This document shows, piece after piece, positions 1 to 10,100 of a stretch of DNA of 64,000 bases (position 1 is its first letter; every line of letters starts with the position of its first letter). A program made the translations under genes and the position numbers. This stretch comes from SVFI01 sp045643145 (GTDB lineage: Bacteria > Bacillota > Clostridia > Lachnospirales > Lachnospiraceae): NCBI GenBank assembly GCA_045643145.1, contig JAZUKG010000232.1, forward strand, positions 57,505-121,504. Reading direction: 5' to 3'. The notes beneath the pieces were generated by a model, which did not search any database, had not been told where the DNA came from, and saw only the letters and a list, made by a program, of their open reading frames with translations.

Positions 1-293
1 TCCTTTTTACTCAGATTTTCACTGACATAATAAGAAAAATGCTTATTGGTATTTTTTACGCAAGGACTTCCGGTTTGATATGAGGTGTCAATAAACAGGA
101 CATGATATCTGTCAAAAAGTTCCCTGTTATATTCACCAAAGACAGAATAAATTCCCAGATTGAAGGCGCATTCAAACTGCATCTGCATCGCGTTCTGCCT
201 GGCTCCTTCAATTACAGTAACAAACAAACTTAATAAAACCGAAAGCGTCAAGATCAGATAGACACTGACAGATCCTTTTTGCTTTTTCTTCAT
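1..293 (-). CDS. DUF5702-like Tad-locus surface protein (partial)
   Basis: The minus-strand reading frame opens with ATG at 293, directly after the Flp pilin stop, and runs off the left edge, so only about 97 residues are visible. It starts with a short basic stretch (MKKKQKGS) and one hydrophobic helix (about residues 9-27), then a segment containing FGEYNRELFDRYHVLFIDTSY. That arrangement resembles the N-terminus of DUF5702 proteins, which occur in clostridial Tad pilus loci and look like very large TadE/TadG-type envelope proteins. The family assignment is by recognition of the pattern. The function is unknown beyond the pilus context. The C-terminal part is outside the window. Confidence 0.6.
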   Translation of the reverse strand, partial: MKKKQKGSVSVYLILTLSVLLSLFVTVIEGARQNAMQMQFECAFNLGIYSVFGEYNRELFDRYHVLFIDTSYQTGSPCVKNTNKHFSYYVSENLSKK

Positions 294-295
294 GC

Positions 296-463
296 TTATA
301 CCTTTTTCGTCTCGGTTGTAATAGTTTTAAATATGTTGGTAACCAGCTTTGTCAGTTCTTTTTTAAACAAAAGAACAATTCCAATCAGAACCACCAATAT
401 CAAAATCAACTCAACGGTTCCGATTCCTCTTTCATCCATCCATAATTTTTTCATCTCTTGCAT
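296..463 (-). CDS. Flp1-type type IVb pilin
   Basis: This 55-residue ORF has a good ribosome-binding site (AAAGGAG) upstream of ATG 463. It carries a short basic leader ending in DERG, then GTVELILILVVLIGIVLLFK, a hydrophobic helix with the Glu expected five residues into a mature type IV pilin, and a short C-terminal tail. That is the plan of the Flp1 family of clostridial Tad pilins: a prepilin cleaved after Gly by the A24 peptidase encoded upstream in the same locus, then assembled into a thin adhesive pilus. Its place right after tadC and before a DUF5702-like gene supports the call. The short length is normal for this family. Confidence 0.8.
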   Translation of the reverse strand: MQEMKKLWMDERGIGTVELILILVVLIGIVLLFKKELTKLVTNIFKTITTETKKV

Positions 464-507
464 CACTATTCTCCTTTCTTATTTATTTGACCCATATTGT
501 CTTCCTC

Positions 508-1926
508 TTAAAAAGACATAAAAGCAGGTACAATAATCAGTATCATAACTACCATTAGCATTCCCATCATAGGAAGCAAAAGCTTGGTACTGGCCAGTTC
601 TCCCAGCTTTCTTGCTTCATTTTTTCTTTTTTGAAATGCTTCCTTTGACTCTAAATAAAGCTGAAGCGTAAGTTCTTCATTTCCTTTTTTCATATTCTGA
701 ATTAATAGCGCACAAAGCTTTATATAATAAGAATTTTTGCATCTTTTTCCAAAATCATCCAAGGCCTTTGTTTCCAGCTCACCATTTTGCATATCTCGTT
801 CAAACAGTTTGAGCTCCTGCCTGAGACATCCGTCGATTCCCTTTGATTTACTCAGTTTTTCAAAAGCAGAACGCATACTCAGTCCGGCTCCCATCAGTAA
901 TGAAAGCTGACTGACAAACTCCGGATATGCCAGCATTAGCAGTGTTTGTCTTTGATCTTTTAATTTATCCAAATCTCTGTCCTTGGCAAAAAAGAAAAGA
1001 ATACAAAATATGATCAGACCTAAAAAATACCACCCGGTATATCCGGATTTTATAGGTTCGTACTCTACCCTTTCTTTTGATATGGTTTGCGGTAAATGAA
1101 AGGTTTGATTGGTTTTTTGCTTTTCATCTTCTTCTTTTAAGGCCTGCAAAAAAAGATTTGTCTGTTCTTCCTTTTCTGATATGATCTTTGGACACACCTT
1201 TATAGGGAATTCATAAATTTCTATTTCTTCACCCTGATAAGAAATCAAACAGGTACAAATCAACACACAAGGTTCTTTTAGCTCCTCATTATCCAGTTCA
1301 CCTTCCTCTGTCATCAGGCTATAATCTGAGATTTCCCAATCCGTTTCAAACCCAAACCCATCATAAGAATCCTTTAAAAGCAGGTTCTCCCTAACCTCAT
1401 CCAGCGATTGATTCGTTCCTAAAATATACTCTTCTATGGAGCCGATAAATTCCTCCGCCTGTTTTGTTATTTCTTCTTTTGTATAGCTCCTGGCCAAAAT
1501 CGAATAGGAGAGTTTTTCCTTTTGATCCTTTTGTTTGACCCAAAAAGAGACCGGTGTATCCTCTTCTCCATATTCCGCTCTTAACACCTCATCATTTGTC
1601 AAAAATACAGAGTTTTTGTAATCTCTGTATGCAAGCAATGCAATGAGATGAACCCCAATAAAAAAACAAATAAGTACCAGGCTTAATTTTTTTGCATAAA
1701 AATGCAAAACCAGCGTCTTTGTTTCATAGGTTGGATACAATAGTTTTAATTTCTGTTTTATTTTGGATGGAATCAGATTCTGAATCGCCTTTATTTGAAC
1801 GATCCAAAGTGCGATTTGATAAAAGAAAACGGAAATGTTTTTTTGATTTGATTTTACTTTGACCTTTCTGCTAAGGAAAAATAACAAAATATATATGAGC
1901 CAGATACCGATTAAAATCCATTTCAT
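508..1926 (-). CDS. tadC: TadC-like pilus inner-membrane platform protein with a large loop insertion
   Basis: This is a 472-residue member of the type II secretion system F superfamily. The C-terminal domain (about residues 330-470) has the T2SSF pattern LSLLMGAGLSMRSAFEKL and ends in a long hydrophobic helix, as in TadC, which anchors the pilus assembly motor in the inner membrane. Hydrophobic segments also lie at about 1-18, 81-100 and 298-315. Between the second and third is a polar, acidic stretch of about 195 residues (101-297), which I infer to be extracytoplasmic. Standard TadC proteins are about 300 residues, so this insertion is unusual. A GAGGT ribosome site precedes the ATG, five bases after the tadB stop. 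Confidence 0.75.
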   Translation of the reverse strand: MKWILIGIWLIYILLFFLSRKVKVKSNQKNISVFFYQIALWIVQIKAIQNLIPSKIKQKLKLLYPTYETKTLVLHFYAKKLSLVLICFFIGVHLIALLAYRDYKNSVFLTNDEVLRAEYGEEDTPVSFWVKQKDQKEKLSYSILARSYTKEEITKQAEEFIGSIEEYILGTNQSLDEVRENLLLKDSYDGFGFETDWEISDYSLMTEEGELDNEELKEPCVLICTCLISYQGEEIEIYEFPIKVCPKIISEKEEQTNLFLQALKEEDEKQKTNQTFHLPQTISKERVEYEPIKSGYTGWYFLGLIIFCILFFFAKDRDLDKLKDQRQTLLMLAYPEFVSQLSLLMGAGLSMRSAFEKLSKSKGIDGCLRQELKLFERDMQNGELETKALDDFGKRCKNSYYIKLCALLIQNMKKGNEELTLQLYLESKEAFQKRKNEARKLGELASTKLLLPMMGMLMVVMILIIVPAFMSF

Positions 1927-1930
1927 ACAG

Positions 1931-2671
1931 TTATACCTCTATATCCATGATTTTTTCTGACAATAAAAACGAGGCGCCATATATCATCAGGCTGACTGTC
2001 ATGATACATATTCCTGCCAGATTATGATACAGAGGATCAAAATACCCCGGAGAAGAAATACGAATATATAAAATAATACCGATTGGTATGATATTCATGA
2101 GTGACTGTTCGAATTTCTTTCCGCTGATCAACAATTGAATTTCTTCTTTGACCGTGATTTTATCACTTATAATCTGGGATGTATTTTGTATGATAAATGA
2201 CAGATTTCCTCCCATTCTTTTTGCACTGGCAAAAACATTACAAAAATCCTCCACATCCTCTAACCCACTTCGATTGGCAAAGTCTAACAATAGCTCTTCT
2301 AACACCCTGTTATTTGACATTTGCTGAATCATTCGATTTACTTCTGTCAGAAAATCACTCTCTTTCGAATATAAATATTGTAAATCCAGGTAAGCCTGTT
2401 TAAATGCATTTTCTATGGAATATCCTGCCTTGAGCCCATTGGAAAAGGATAAAATAAATTCCTTGAATTCTAACAACATGACTTCGGCTCTTTTTCTTCG
2501 CTCTTTTTCTTTTTCCTTTTTATGCAAAAACGGAAGGATGAATACACCAATCAGTGCAAACCCAAAACTATCATAGAATAATATGGAAATAATCAGAAAC
2601 AAAACTAAATTCCTAATCATAAAAATAAGCCACTGTTTTTTATTCAGTTTATAATCCCTATAATCCGTCAT
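1931..2671 (-). CDS. tadB: TadB-like pilus inner-membrane platform protein
   Basis: This 246-residue protein has a hydrophobic N-terminus (about 16-50), a cytoplasmic helical T2SSF domain containing FILSFSNGLKAGYSIENAF and a second Gly-rich turn near RMGGNLSFII, then two C-terminal membrane helices. This matches TadB, which pairs with TadC as the membrane platform for the TadA ATPase. Its start overlaps the tadA stop by four bases, indicating translational coupling. The protein is somewhat short for TadB (usually about 300), mainly through a reduced N-terminus, as is common in clostridial Tad loci. Confidence 0.8.
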   Translation of the reverse strand: MTDYRDYKLNKKQWLIFMIRNLVLFLIISILFYDSFGFALIGVFILPFLHKKEKEKERRKRAEVMLLEFKEFILSFSNGLKAGYSIENAFKQAYLDLQYLYSKESDFLTEVNRMIQQMSNNRVLEELLLDFANRSGLEDVEDFCNVFASAKRMGGNLSFIIQNTSQIISDKITVKEEIQLLISGKKFEQSLMNIIPIGIILYIRISSPGYFDPLYHNLAGICIMTVSLMIYGASFLLSEKIMDIEV

Positions 2672-3930
2672 GACAAATCACATCCGGCCATTTTTATTTT
2701 TTCTGTGTGAAGCAGAGGATTTTTCTCCACCAGCATGCCGATGATTCTTCCGTCCTCTGTTTCCTCTTGTTCCTCAAATTCAAAAAGAGTCTGCAATTTA
2801 ATTTCACCATCCTCATATCCGATGATTTCATCTATCGACAGGATTCTTCTGCTTCGGTCTCGAAGTCTACCCAAATGAACAATCAGATCCACACCACTGG
2901 CTATTTGTCTTCGAATCGCTTCCAGGGGAAGATCCATCGCCATCAGAATCATAGTTTCCAGTCTTGATAGCATATCCTTTGCACTATTTGAATGTCCTGT
3001 ACTAAGGGATCCGTCATGTCCTGTGTTAAAGGCCTGTATCATATCAAGAGCCTCCGCACCTCGAACCTCTCCGACGATAATACGATCCGGTCGCATTCGA
3101 AGCGATGATTTAATCAGATCTCGAATTGTAATCGGAACAACTCCCTCCATATTGGCATTTCTGGTTTCCAGTCGAACCAGATTATCAATGTTTTGAAGCT
3201 TAAGCTCGGCGCTGTCTTCTATCGTAATGATTCGCTCATTTTGTGGTATATAGCCGGATAATACATTCAAAAATGTAGTTTTTCCGCTGCCGGTTCCGCC
3301 GCTTATAAAGATATTATATTTACAAATCACCAGCTTCTCTAAAAACTCTGCTGCCCTGATTGAAATAGATTGCATACGAATGAGATCCTCCATTTCTATC
3401 GGTTTATCAGGGAAACGACGAATTGTCAGGATAGGTCCATTGATGGCAATTGGAGATAACACGACATTCACTCGGCAGCTTGCATCTGCCAAAATTTCTG
3501 TATCTTCCCGATCCGTTAAGGATAATCTGGCATCTACAATGGGATGGCTTTCATTTACCACACGATTTGATTTGCTGACAATCTGCTGTATGACATCCTC
3601 CAATTTTTCCTTGGATTCAAACTGCGCGTGGAAGCGTTCCAGTTTCCCGTTTCGCTCGATAAAAATATCTGAAATACCATTTACCATGATTTCCGTTACA
3701 CTGCTGTCCTCAATAAGCTGTTGTAAAATATCGTACTTTCGAATAGAATGAAATATTTCCATTCGCAGTCGATTCTTTGTTGCCAGCGGCAGATATTGAT
3801 CCTTTGAAAGGACTAATATTTCCTCCTCAATAATAGAAAGCACTTCCTCGTCACTGGCATCCACTCGATATTCAATTTGCTTTAACAAATTTTCCCTAAT
3901 CCGGTTTTTAAGCATCGCATAGTCATGCAT
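2668..3930 (-). CDS. tadA: TadA/CpaF pilus assembly ATPase
   Basis: This 420-residue secretion ATPase powers Flp pilus assembly. An N-terminal domain (1-160) is followed by the ATPase core. Visible motifs are the Walker A GGTGSGKT (211-218), the acidic Asp box around ITIEDSAEL, the Walker B region RIIVGEVRG (about 283-291) and the His box STGHSNS. These are diagnostic of the CpaF/TadA branch of the type II/IV secretion ATPases. It overlaps tadB at its 3' end and the TadZ-like gene at its 5' end, so the five genes are one operon. Length is normal and no key residue is missing. Confidence 0.93.
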   Translation of the reverse strand: MHDYAMLKNRIRENLLKQIEYRVDASDEEVLSIIEEEILVLSKDQYLPLATKNRLRMEIFHSIRKYDILQQLIEDSSVTEIMVNGISDIFIERNGKLERFHAQFESKEKLEDVIQQIVSKSNRVVNESHPIVDARLSLTDREDTEILADASCRVNVVLSPIAINGPILTIRRFPDKPIEMEDLIRMQSISIRAAEFLEKLVICKYNIFISGGTGSGKTTFLNVLSGYIPQNERIITIEDSAELKLQNIDNLVRLETRNANMEGVVPITIRDLIKSSLRMRPDRIIVGEVRGAEALDMIQAFNTGHDGSLSTGHSNSAKDMLSRLETMILMAMDLPLEAIRRQIASGVDLIVHLGRLRDRSRRILSIDEIIGYEDGEIKLQTLFEFEEQEETEDGRIIGMLVEKNPLLHTEKIKMAGCDLS

Positions 3931-4894
3931 TTTGTATCAGTTCTTCTTTCAAATCGTTTGTTATTTTACTTATCGCTGCCTGACTTTTATCTTTTAGCCA
4001 GATTACCTTTTGCTTTTTTATGAGTTCCTCCTGTTCTAAGAGCTGAATTACCTTTTGAAACCGGTGATATTTAGCCTTTGCTACATCTCCTTCATGGAGC
4101 AGCATAACGGTCTGATCACACAGCTTCAGCATTTGAAAAAAAGATGGCAGGCATTCTGACAGTTCTAAAATAATCACCTCATAATTGGTTCTTTCCTGTA
4201 TTTTTTCAAACAGCTCCTTCCATTCATAAACAGAAATATCTTTTAATTCCTCAAACGAAGTGACCGGAGGCAGTACCGCTAAATCCCTTTCATGAATCAG
4301 CATACTTTCCAGACGATATTCAAATTTATCTGCTTCATTTTTTGCAAAGAAAAGCAGATTTAATAAGTCCTGATCTGTTTTTCCAGAAAGGTAAAGCTCC
4401 AATGCAGAAAATGCTTCCAGATTCATGTACAGCGCTTTTTTCTCTTTTGTGATTATCTGTCCCAAATCCAAAGCTATTTTCGTCTGTATTTCCGATAGAA
4501 ATGGAGAATAGAAACCTATAATCGTGCCTTTTTTATTATGATGTGGGAGAGGCGTTATTATGCCGGTATCTACCATTTCTTTCTCATACAATGTAAAAAT
4601 ATCTCTGCAAATGCGATCTGCGGATTGGTAATAGTAAATTCCTTCTTCACTTTTTTCCTTTGTAAAATAAAAGAAACGAGCTTTCTTTTCTAAAAGAAGC
4701 GCCTTAACATATTCACTAATATCCGGTTCTACAAAATATAAAGCTGCCTCTGTATCTTTTACATACTGTATAAACTTTTCTTCATTATCAAAAGAAAAGC
4801 TTTCAAAATAGTAATCGTATTTTTCAGATAAAAATGTTCCGAGGCTTTTAATGAAACCAGTATTCTGATCAAACAAAACGATTTGTGCTTTCAT
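3923..4894 (-). CDS. TadZ/CpaE-like protein with degenerate nucleotide-binding site
   Basis: This 323-residue protein occupies the tadZ position between the prepilin peptidase and tadA. Residues 1-110 look like a receiver-like domain (IVLFDQNTGFIKSLGTFL, with YFVEPDIS where the phospho-acceptor strand would be). The rest has a ParA/MinD-like layout: a first strand at GTIIGFYSP, an ALYMNLE strand, VIILELSE, and a late TVMLLHEGD. The canonical KGGxGKT P-loop is absent, since the corresponding turn reads SPFLSEIQTK. TadZ proteins localise the pilus machinery, and degenerate forms are known, so a scaffold role is likely. The family call rests mainly on order and fold pattern. Confidence 0.65.
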   Translation of the reverse strand: MKAQIVLFDQNTGFIKSLGTFLSEKYDYYFESFSFDNEEKFIQYVKDTEAALYFVEPDISEYVKALLLEKKARFFYFTKEKSEEGIYYYQSADRICRDIFTLYEKEMVDTGIITPLPHHNKKGTIIGFYSPFLSEIQTKIALDLGQIITKEKKALYMNLEAFSALELYLSGKTDQDLLNLLFFAKNEADKFEYRLESMLIHERDLAVLPPVTSFEELKDISVYEWKELFEKIQERTNYEVIILELSECLPSFFQMLKLCDQTVMLLHEGDVAKAKYHRFQKVIQLLEQEELIKKQKVIWLKDKSQAAISKITNDLKEELIQNA

Positions 4895-5325
4895 AGAATA
4901 CCTCCTATCAGGCTTTCTGTTAAAACCGCCAAAAAGATAAACGGGGCAAACTTCACATGATTTGGAGAAGATAAGCTTAGGCGGATTTTATGAAGCAATA
5001 CCAAAATCAAAGCATAGATACTTGCCAGGAGAAAAGCATAAATGCAAACAGAAATCGCCGGCTTTATGCCTAAAAATCCGACACAAAGACATAGCAGCTT
5101 GCAATCGCCTCCTCCGATAATCCCTATTTGAAATAATGGAAGCATAACCACCAGAAGCAGTGGTAAAAAAATAAAAATCAGAACTGCCTTTCCATACTGA
5201 CCGCAAAGGAGCGGATAGGAAAAACAACAGACATAGCCGATAAGAATCAGCCGATTTGAAATCCTTTTGGATTTGAGATCCGTATACACTGCCAGACTCA
5301 AAATAAGCAGTAATAGTATTTTCAT
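4891..5325 (-). CDS. A24 prepilin peptidase (TadV/CpaA type)
   Basis: This 144-residue, very hydrophobic membrane protease cleaves the Flp prepilin leader. The two catalytic aspartates of the A24 family are visible: Asp16 in YTDLKSKRISN and the Asp of GGGD (71-74). I chose ATG 5325 because the product then begins with the first membrane helix (MKILLLLILS). The open frame extends upstream to 5403, but that extension is Cys-rich and soluble, and it contains a possible promoter. No clear ribosome site precedes either start. The gene overlaps the TadZ-like gene by four bases (ATGA) and heads the pilus operon. Confidence 0.85.
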   Translation of the reverse strand: MKILLLLILSLAVYTDLKSKRISNRLILIGYVCCFSYPLLCGQYGKAVLIFIFLPLLLVVMLPLFQIGIIGGGDCKLLCLCVGFLGIKPAISVCIYAFLLASIYALILVLLHKIRLSLSSPNHVKFAPFIFLAVLTESLIGGIL

Positions 5326-5363
5326 GGTTCGATTATAGGTTTCACTTTTTTGTTTGTAAATAT

Positions 5364-5394
5364 AGCATAATTCACAAAATCCACTTTTGTCAGA
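5364..5394 (-). promoter_or_regulatory. Possible promoter of the Tad pilus operon
   Basis: On the minus strand CTGACA (5389-5394) is followed after 19 bases by TATGCT (5364-5369), about 40 bases before ATG 5325. The match is partial and the spacing long, so this is weak. It fits the position expected between the fliS terminator and the first pilus gene. Confidence 0.3.
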
Positions 5395-5430
5395 TATACA
5401 CAAAAAATGGAATCATAATAAAAATAAAAA

Positions 5431-5466
5431 AGGCGCAAACCCTTGTAAATACAAAGGTTTACGCCT
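5431..5466 (-). terminator. Rho-independent terminator of the flagellin operon
   Basis: The hairpin has arms AGGCG-AAACC-TTGT pairing with ACAA-GGTTT-CGCCT, two mismatches and an AAAT loop. On the minus strand it is followed by TTTTTATTTTTATT. It lies 18 bases after the fliS stop. Confidence 0.85.
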
Positions 5467-5483
5467 GTCAAAAACTATTTTCT

Positions 5484-5957
5484 TTATGCCAAAAATCCTC
5501 GATTTCCGTCCTTCATATAGCTTTCGTTAATGTCATCCTTACCATAGGTAAGTCCTGCATATACGACCTGAGCAGATTGCATAACCGGAAGCGAAGTATC
5601 ATTTTCACTATCCTTTTTATAGGTTTCATAGAGCTTTTTCATCAGTCTGTTTACATCCTTTAGAGGAGCAACATCTTTTTTCCCGTTTGCATAGCCCAAT
5701 TGACCGCTGATAAACATATAAATCTGAAGCAGATTCCCTGCCAGTTCCATTTCCATGTTTAATGATGCAATCAGTTCATTTAAACAGTCATGCGCTCTGA
5801 AAATCGCTTTTGAAAAACCTTTTTTATCATTCTGAGAGAATAACTGTTCTGCTTCATTTGTATATTCAAAAAACAATTCATACAAAATTACAACCAGTCC
5901 GCTCTTATTTGCCTGAGAAATTCTTCTGGTGTATTCTTTTTTCTTTTCATCAGTCAT
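5484..5957 (-). CDS. fliS: Flagellar export chaperone FliS
   Basis: This 157-residue helical protein resembles FliS, which binds the C-terminus of newly made flagellin in the cytoplasm and keeps it unpolymerised for export. The N-terminal segment YTRRISQANKSGLVVILYELFFEY and the later AIFRAHDCLNELIASLNMEM stretch match the FliS four-helix bundle. The C-terminal extension with MKDGNRGFLA is a little longer than the usual FliS end (about 130 residues). It begins 12 bases after the flagellin stop, so chaperone and client are made from one transcript. A terminator follows. Confidence 0.85.
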   Translation of the reverse strand: MTDEKKKEYTRRISQANKSGLVVILYELFFEYTNEAEQLFSQNDKKGFSKAIFRAHDCLNELIASLNMEMELAGNLLQIYMFISGQLGYANGKKDVAPLKDVNRLMKKLYETYKKDSENDTSLPVMQSAQVVYAGLTYGKDDINESYMKDGNRGFLA

Positions 5958-5969
5958 AAATACTTACTC

Positions 5970-7088
5970 CTACTGTAATAACTGTAACAATTCGGACGGT
6001 CTCTGGTTTGCCTGTGTCAAAATGGAAATTCCAGCCTGATTCAATACCTGGAGATTTGAATAATCTGTCATTTCTTCTGCCATATCTACGTCCATAATTC
6101 GCGAGTAAGCACCTGTCATGTTTTCGCTGGTGATATCCAAACTGTTTTCTGTATGCTCTAATCTGTTTTCATACGCACCGAGTCTGGAACGAATCTTTGA
6201 AATATATGCATTTGCCTGCTTTGAAGCTTCAATTGCTTCATCGGCTCCTTCTTTTGTAGAAATATCAATATTTTCAAGTCCCATTTCTCTTAATGAAACT
6301 TCCGGAATACGAATTGCCAATACCTGTCCTTCATTGGAACCAATCTGTACTCTCATCGCTCCGATTCCTGTGACATCTACATCTACCAAACCTGGGTTCA
6401 TATTTTTATCAACTGTAAATGTCATTTCAAAGTTATCTTTTGCGGTAACAATGACTTTGTCCTTCTGATAAGAAACAACCGCATCTTCAGGGAATGCATT
6501 TTCATCGTCCTGATCTAAAAGAAGACTGACACATCCGTCTGTTAAATCTACATTACCGTCCTCATCAACCGGAACACTGTTCACACTGAGCTGATACTTT
6601 TTAACCGGTACTTCATCAGAATAGTATCCGACATTTAATCCCTTTACAGAAGAATAACCCTTTAAATCACAGTCGCCGTTTAACAGCTTTTTACCGTTAA
6701 ATTCGGTATCATTCATCATTCTTTCAAGCTCACCCTTTAACTGGTTTACTTCTTCCTGAATGGCCTTTCTGTCTTCATCTGTCTTGGTTCCGTTAGCGGC
6801 ACTGACTGCCAGTTCGCTAATTCTCTGTACCATAGACTGCATTTCAGAAATCGCACCTTCAGCGCTTCGTACCACGCTGATGGCATTACTTGCATTCTGA
6901 TTGGCATTGGATAATCCGGCAAGCTGTGCATTCATTCTTTTTGCAATGGCAATTCCGGATGGATTGTCTTTTGCATGGTTGATTTTATATCCGGTTGATA
7001 ATTTTTCACTTGATACGTTAAATTTTCTTTCATTTACTCCCAAAGAAGCATTTGCAATAACTGCGGATACGTTGTAATTAATCTTCAT
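5970..7088 (-). CDS. Flagellin
   Basis: This 372-residue flagellar filament subunit has a conserved N-terminal D0/D1 region (about 1-140, with KLSTGYKINHAKDNPSGIAIA and a QNASNAISVVRSAEGAISEM stretch) and a conserved C-terminal region (about 285-372, ending AGISILTQANQRPSELLQLLQ). Between them is a short variable surface domain (about 150-275). AAGGAGGAT precedes the ATG. It sits between the 1017-residue protein and fliS in an apparent three-gene operon. No other flagellar structural gene is in the window, so export and motor genes must lie elsewhere. The symbol is left blank because several flagellin paralogues are common in this family. Confidence 0.95.
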   Translation of the reverse strand: MKINYNVSAVIANASLGVNERKFNVSSEKLSTGYKINHAKDNPSGIAIAKRMNAQLAGLSNANQNASNAISVVRSAEGAISEMQSMVQRISELAVSAANGTKTDEDRKAIQEEVNQLKGELERMMNDTEFNGKKLLNGDCDLKGYSSVKGLNVGYYSDEVPVKKYQLSVNSVPVDEDGNVDLTDGCVSLLLDQDDENAFPEDAVVSYQKDKVIVTAKDNFEMTFTVDKNMNPGLVDVDVTGIGAMRVQIGSNEGQVLAIRIPEVSLREMGLENIDISTKEGADEAIEASKQANAYISKIRSRLGAYENRLEHTENSLDITSENMTGAYSRIMDVDMAEEMTDYSNLQVLNQAGISILTQANQRPSELLQLLQ

Positions 7089-7118
7089 AGGATAAATCCT
7101 CCTTATCTGATAGACCTT

Positions 7119-10100
7119 TTATGCTAAAAGCATCATAAACATTTTTACGGTCTGATATAAAGAACTGGTATCACTTGTGCTTCCTTGCTCTGTGAGTTCT
7201 GCTGTTTTGTCTGATCGCATTTGCTTCCCTGCAAATGTTTCGCTTCTAAGGCCGGTTTCAGACACTGTGTCACTTTGTATAATCATAATATCGGCTTCTT
7301 TTCCGGTTTTCGATAGAATATCTTCTTTAAATTTTTCTACTTTTTCCAAAAGCATATCTTTTTCGCCAAGGTCCGTAGTTGCAATATATCCCTTGATTTG
7401 ACTTTCATCTGAAACGAACTGAGCGAGTACCTGTCCGCCATTTGGCAAAGATACATTTACCTTGGCATTTGGTCTGTCCGCATTTTCATCCTTGATCTGG
7501 ATCTTCATATTTACGAGCTGACCCTGCACATAAGCCGGCATTTCATAGGTTTGCTTTCTGGCCATCTTGCTCGCAACAGAAAGCTGTTTGGAAAGAAGAC
7601 TGAGTTCTCTGATGTCTAAAGAAGTCTGTCCTTCCATATTCATTCTTTCATTTAAGACTTCTTCCAAATCCTTTGTCATCTGTTCATAGCTTTGCATGGC
7701 TTCTTCTTTGCCTTCAAACTGCTGCCAGACCTTATCCATGGTTTCTTCAAATTTGGCATGATCCAATTTTTGGAAAGTATCGGACTTTTCCTTTGTTAAC
7801 AAATAAAGTGAAGCCATATTTTCTGTTGATAAAGAAACATTTTCCTCAAATAATGTATCTTCTAACTCTGAGACATCAGCCAATGTCGATTTGAAATCGT
7901 CATACTGTCTCTTTGCATATTCCTGTGAATCATTGATTCTTTCAAAAGACTCTTCTTTTAACTGATCTAAAGACCTTACCAAGTCGCCTAAAGTAGAATC
8001 CATGGTAATCTGGCTTCGTTCTATCATTTCCGGTGTAGCCATAGACAAAAATTCACCGGTTTTATGTTGATAGTAGCTTCCGATTTGATCGGAAATAGAT
8101 TTTCCTTTTTGCTGGCTGTTTACTGCTCCAAACTCATCATTTACAGAATAATCCATCCCTTTATTTTGTCCGGTTCGAAGTGCAGACAAAAGATTGGATA
8201 AAGAAAGCTCTCTGTTATCTGCAATCAGACGTCCGATGGCCCTGTCATCCGTATTTTGAATCTGTGTCATCAGTCTGTAAATTCCGATATAGCTTTCTCT
8301 TTCCTGCGGACTGATTTCCTTTTTCTGTTCCATTTGATACAGAAAATGACTGTATTTTTCACTTCTTTCTTCAAATGAAGTTTCCTGTTTATCAAAGTAT
8401 TCATGCAGAGTATCAATATCTTCTTCTAACGGATTGATTCCGTCACGAATCATCTGAAGCGTTGCTGCAGGTGTCATTTTATCAAAGAGTTCATTTACTG
8501 TCTGATCTGCCGTGCGTACCTTTACAATATGATCATAGGTGATATCCATCTGGTTATAAGCTAAAATACGTACAGCTCTCTGATTGTCTTTATTAATTTC
8601 TAAACCGTTTTCTTTTAATAAGTCATCCACATTTTGGAATGCCTTGGAAATGCGATCGCCCAAATCCTGTCTCGGTTTTGTCATGAGTGCTTCGTAGCTT
8701 TGATTTTGTTTTTCGTAGGTGTCCCTTAATGCACTGCCTTCCTTATGAAGCATTCGAATCGAAAGGAAGGTATCGGTATTAACTGCCTTTGCCAAAACAC
8801 CTGCCGGCATTTCCTTAAGTTCCTGTGTTTTTGAAATACTTTCTGCCAGGAGATCATCTGAATCTTTATCCCCTGTAGTAAGTCCCCAACGGATTTTTTC
8901 ATCCTGAAGGTCCTTTAGAGCATCTACCAGCTGTGAAAGAGGTTTGGTATCAATAGAAATACCTGTCTTTAATAAGCTGATATTGGCTGATACACTCATA
9001 TATAATCTGGCACTTTGTAAATCTGCCACTGCCTTTAACTGCTTTTCATCTAAAGAAGCATATTCCTTGATTTCTTCCTGAGCCTGAATATATGTCAGGT
9101 TTCGAATTGTTAATTCCTGATTGAGGGAAGCTGCATATGCCACTGTTTTTTCTTCTATACCGGACAGTGCTTCCTGTGATTTTATTGCCTGTTCTTTTAC
9201 AGACGGAGCACATAAATCGGTACTCATTGGTGTAAATCCGTCTTCGACGCCGCCGGCGATTTTCTTGGCAAAAGCTTCCTTTGTCATCGGGAAATCCGTT
9301 TCATTCATTTCATGTAACTTGAGTAAATTGTCCTCTGTTAAGCAGATTTCCTTATCCATAAGCCATTTGGCTTCCTGCATTGTTTTTTCATTTGCCTCTA
9401 ATCCGGCCTTTTTAATGACTGCTTCTACCTGTCCTTTGATTTGTTCAAAGTCTTGATCACCGGATCTTTTACCGACATAACCCTGCTGATCTATAAAATA
9501 TGAATTTCCGGCTTCACTTTGTGAAGTGATTCCGCTGTGACTTGCTAAATATATATTTTCTACAGATGGTGCTAATTCGTTTTGCAGTAAATATGCCTTG
9601 GCATCATCCTTTAATCCATCCTGTGTTAACTGACTTAATTTATCAAAGCTGTCTACACTTTCTTTTGCAATATCCTCATTTAACGGGAGGTTTTGTTCGT
9701 TAAATGAAGCATATAAACTCTGCGCATATCCGGCATCCTTTGTGATTTCCTGTAAAACCTCCGGATCTATATCTGCCTGACCGTTAAATCCGCTGATTAC
9801 AACGCCGCCCTTTGCCATTTCCGCTTTGATATGATCCATAATCGTTACAGCATCTCTTGGATCAACCTTTCCCGGATGAACCCCTTCTTTTACCATTTTG
9901 CTAAAATCTTCTTTGGACATGGTTTGAGCCATAACTGTCATATATCTTTTATACATTCCTGCATCTGTCAGCATGGCTTCCTGTTTGTATTTCTGGAACG
10001 TACTTTTCTGCTTTTCATAAGCACCGATTCCGGTTTTGTTTTTTCCAAAAGAAAATTCTATTCCGTTTACAGGACCTTTTTCTTTTACCTGCGATACATT

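Noticed and set aside
5326..5403. N-terminal extension of the prepilin peptidase
   Set aside because: It has no ribosome site, a Cys-rich soluble sequence before the first helix is unusual for A24 proteases, and a possible promoter overlaps it.
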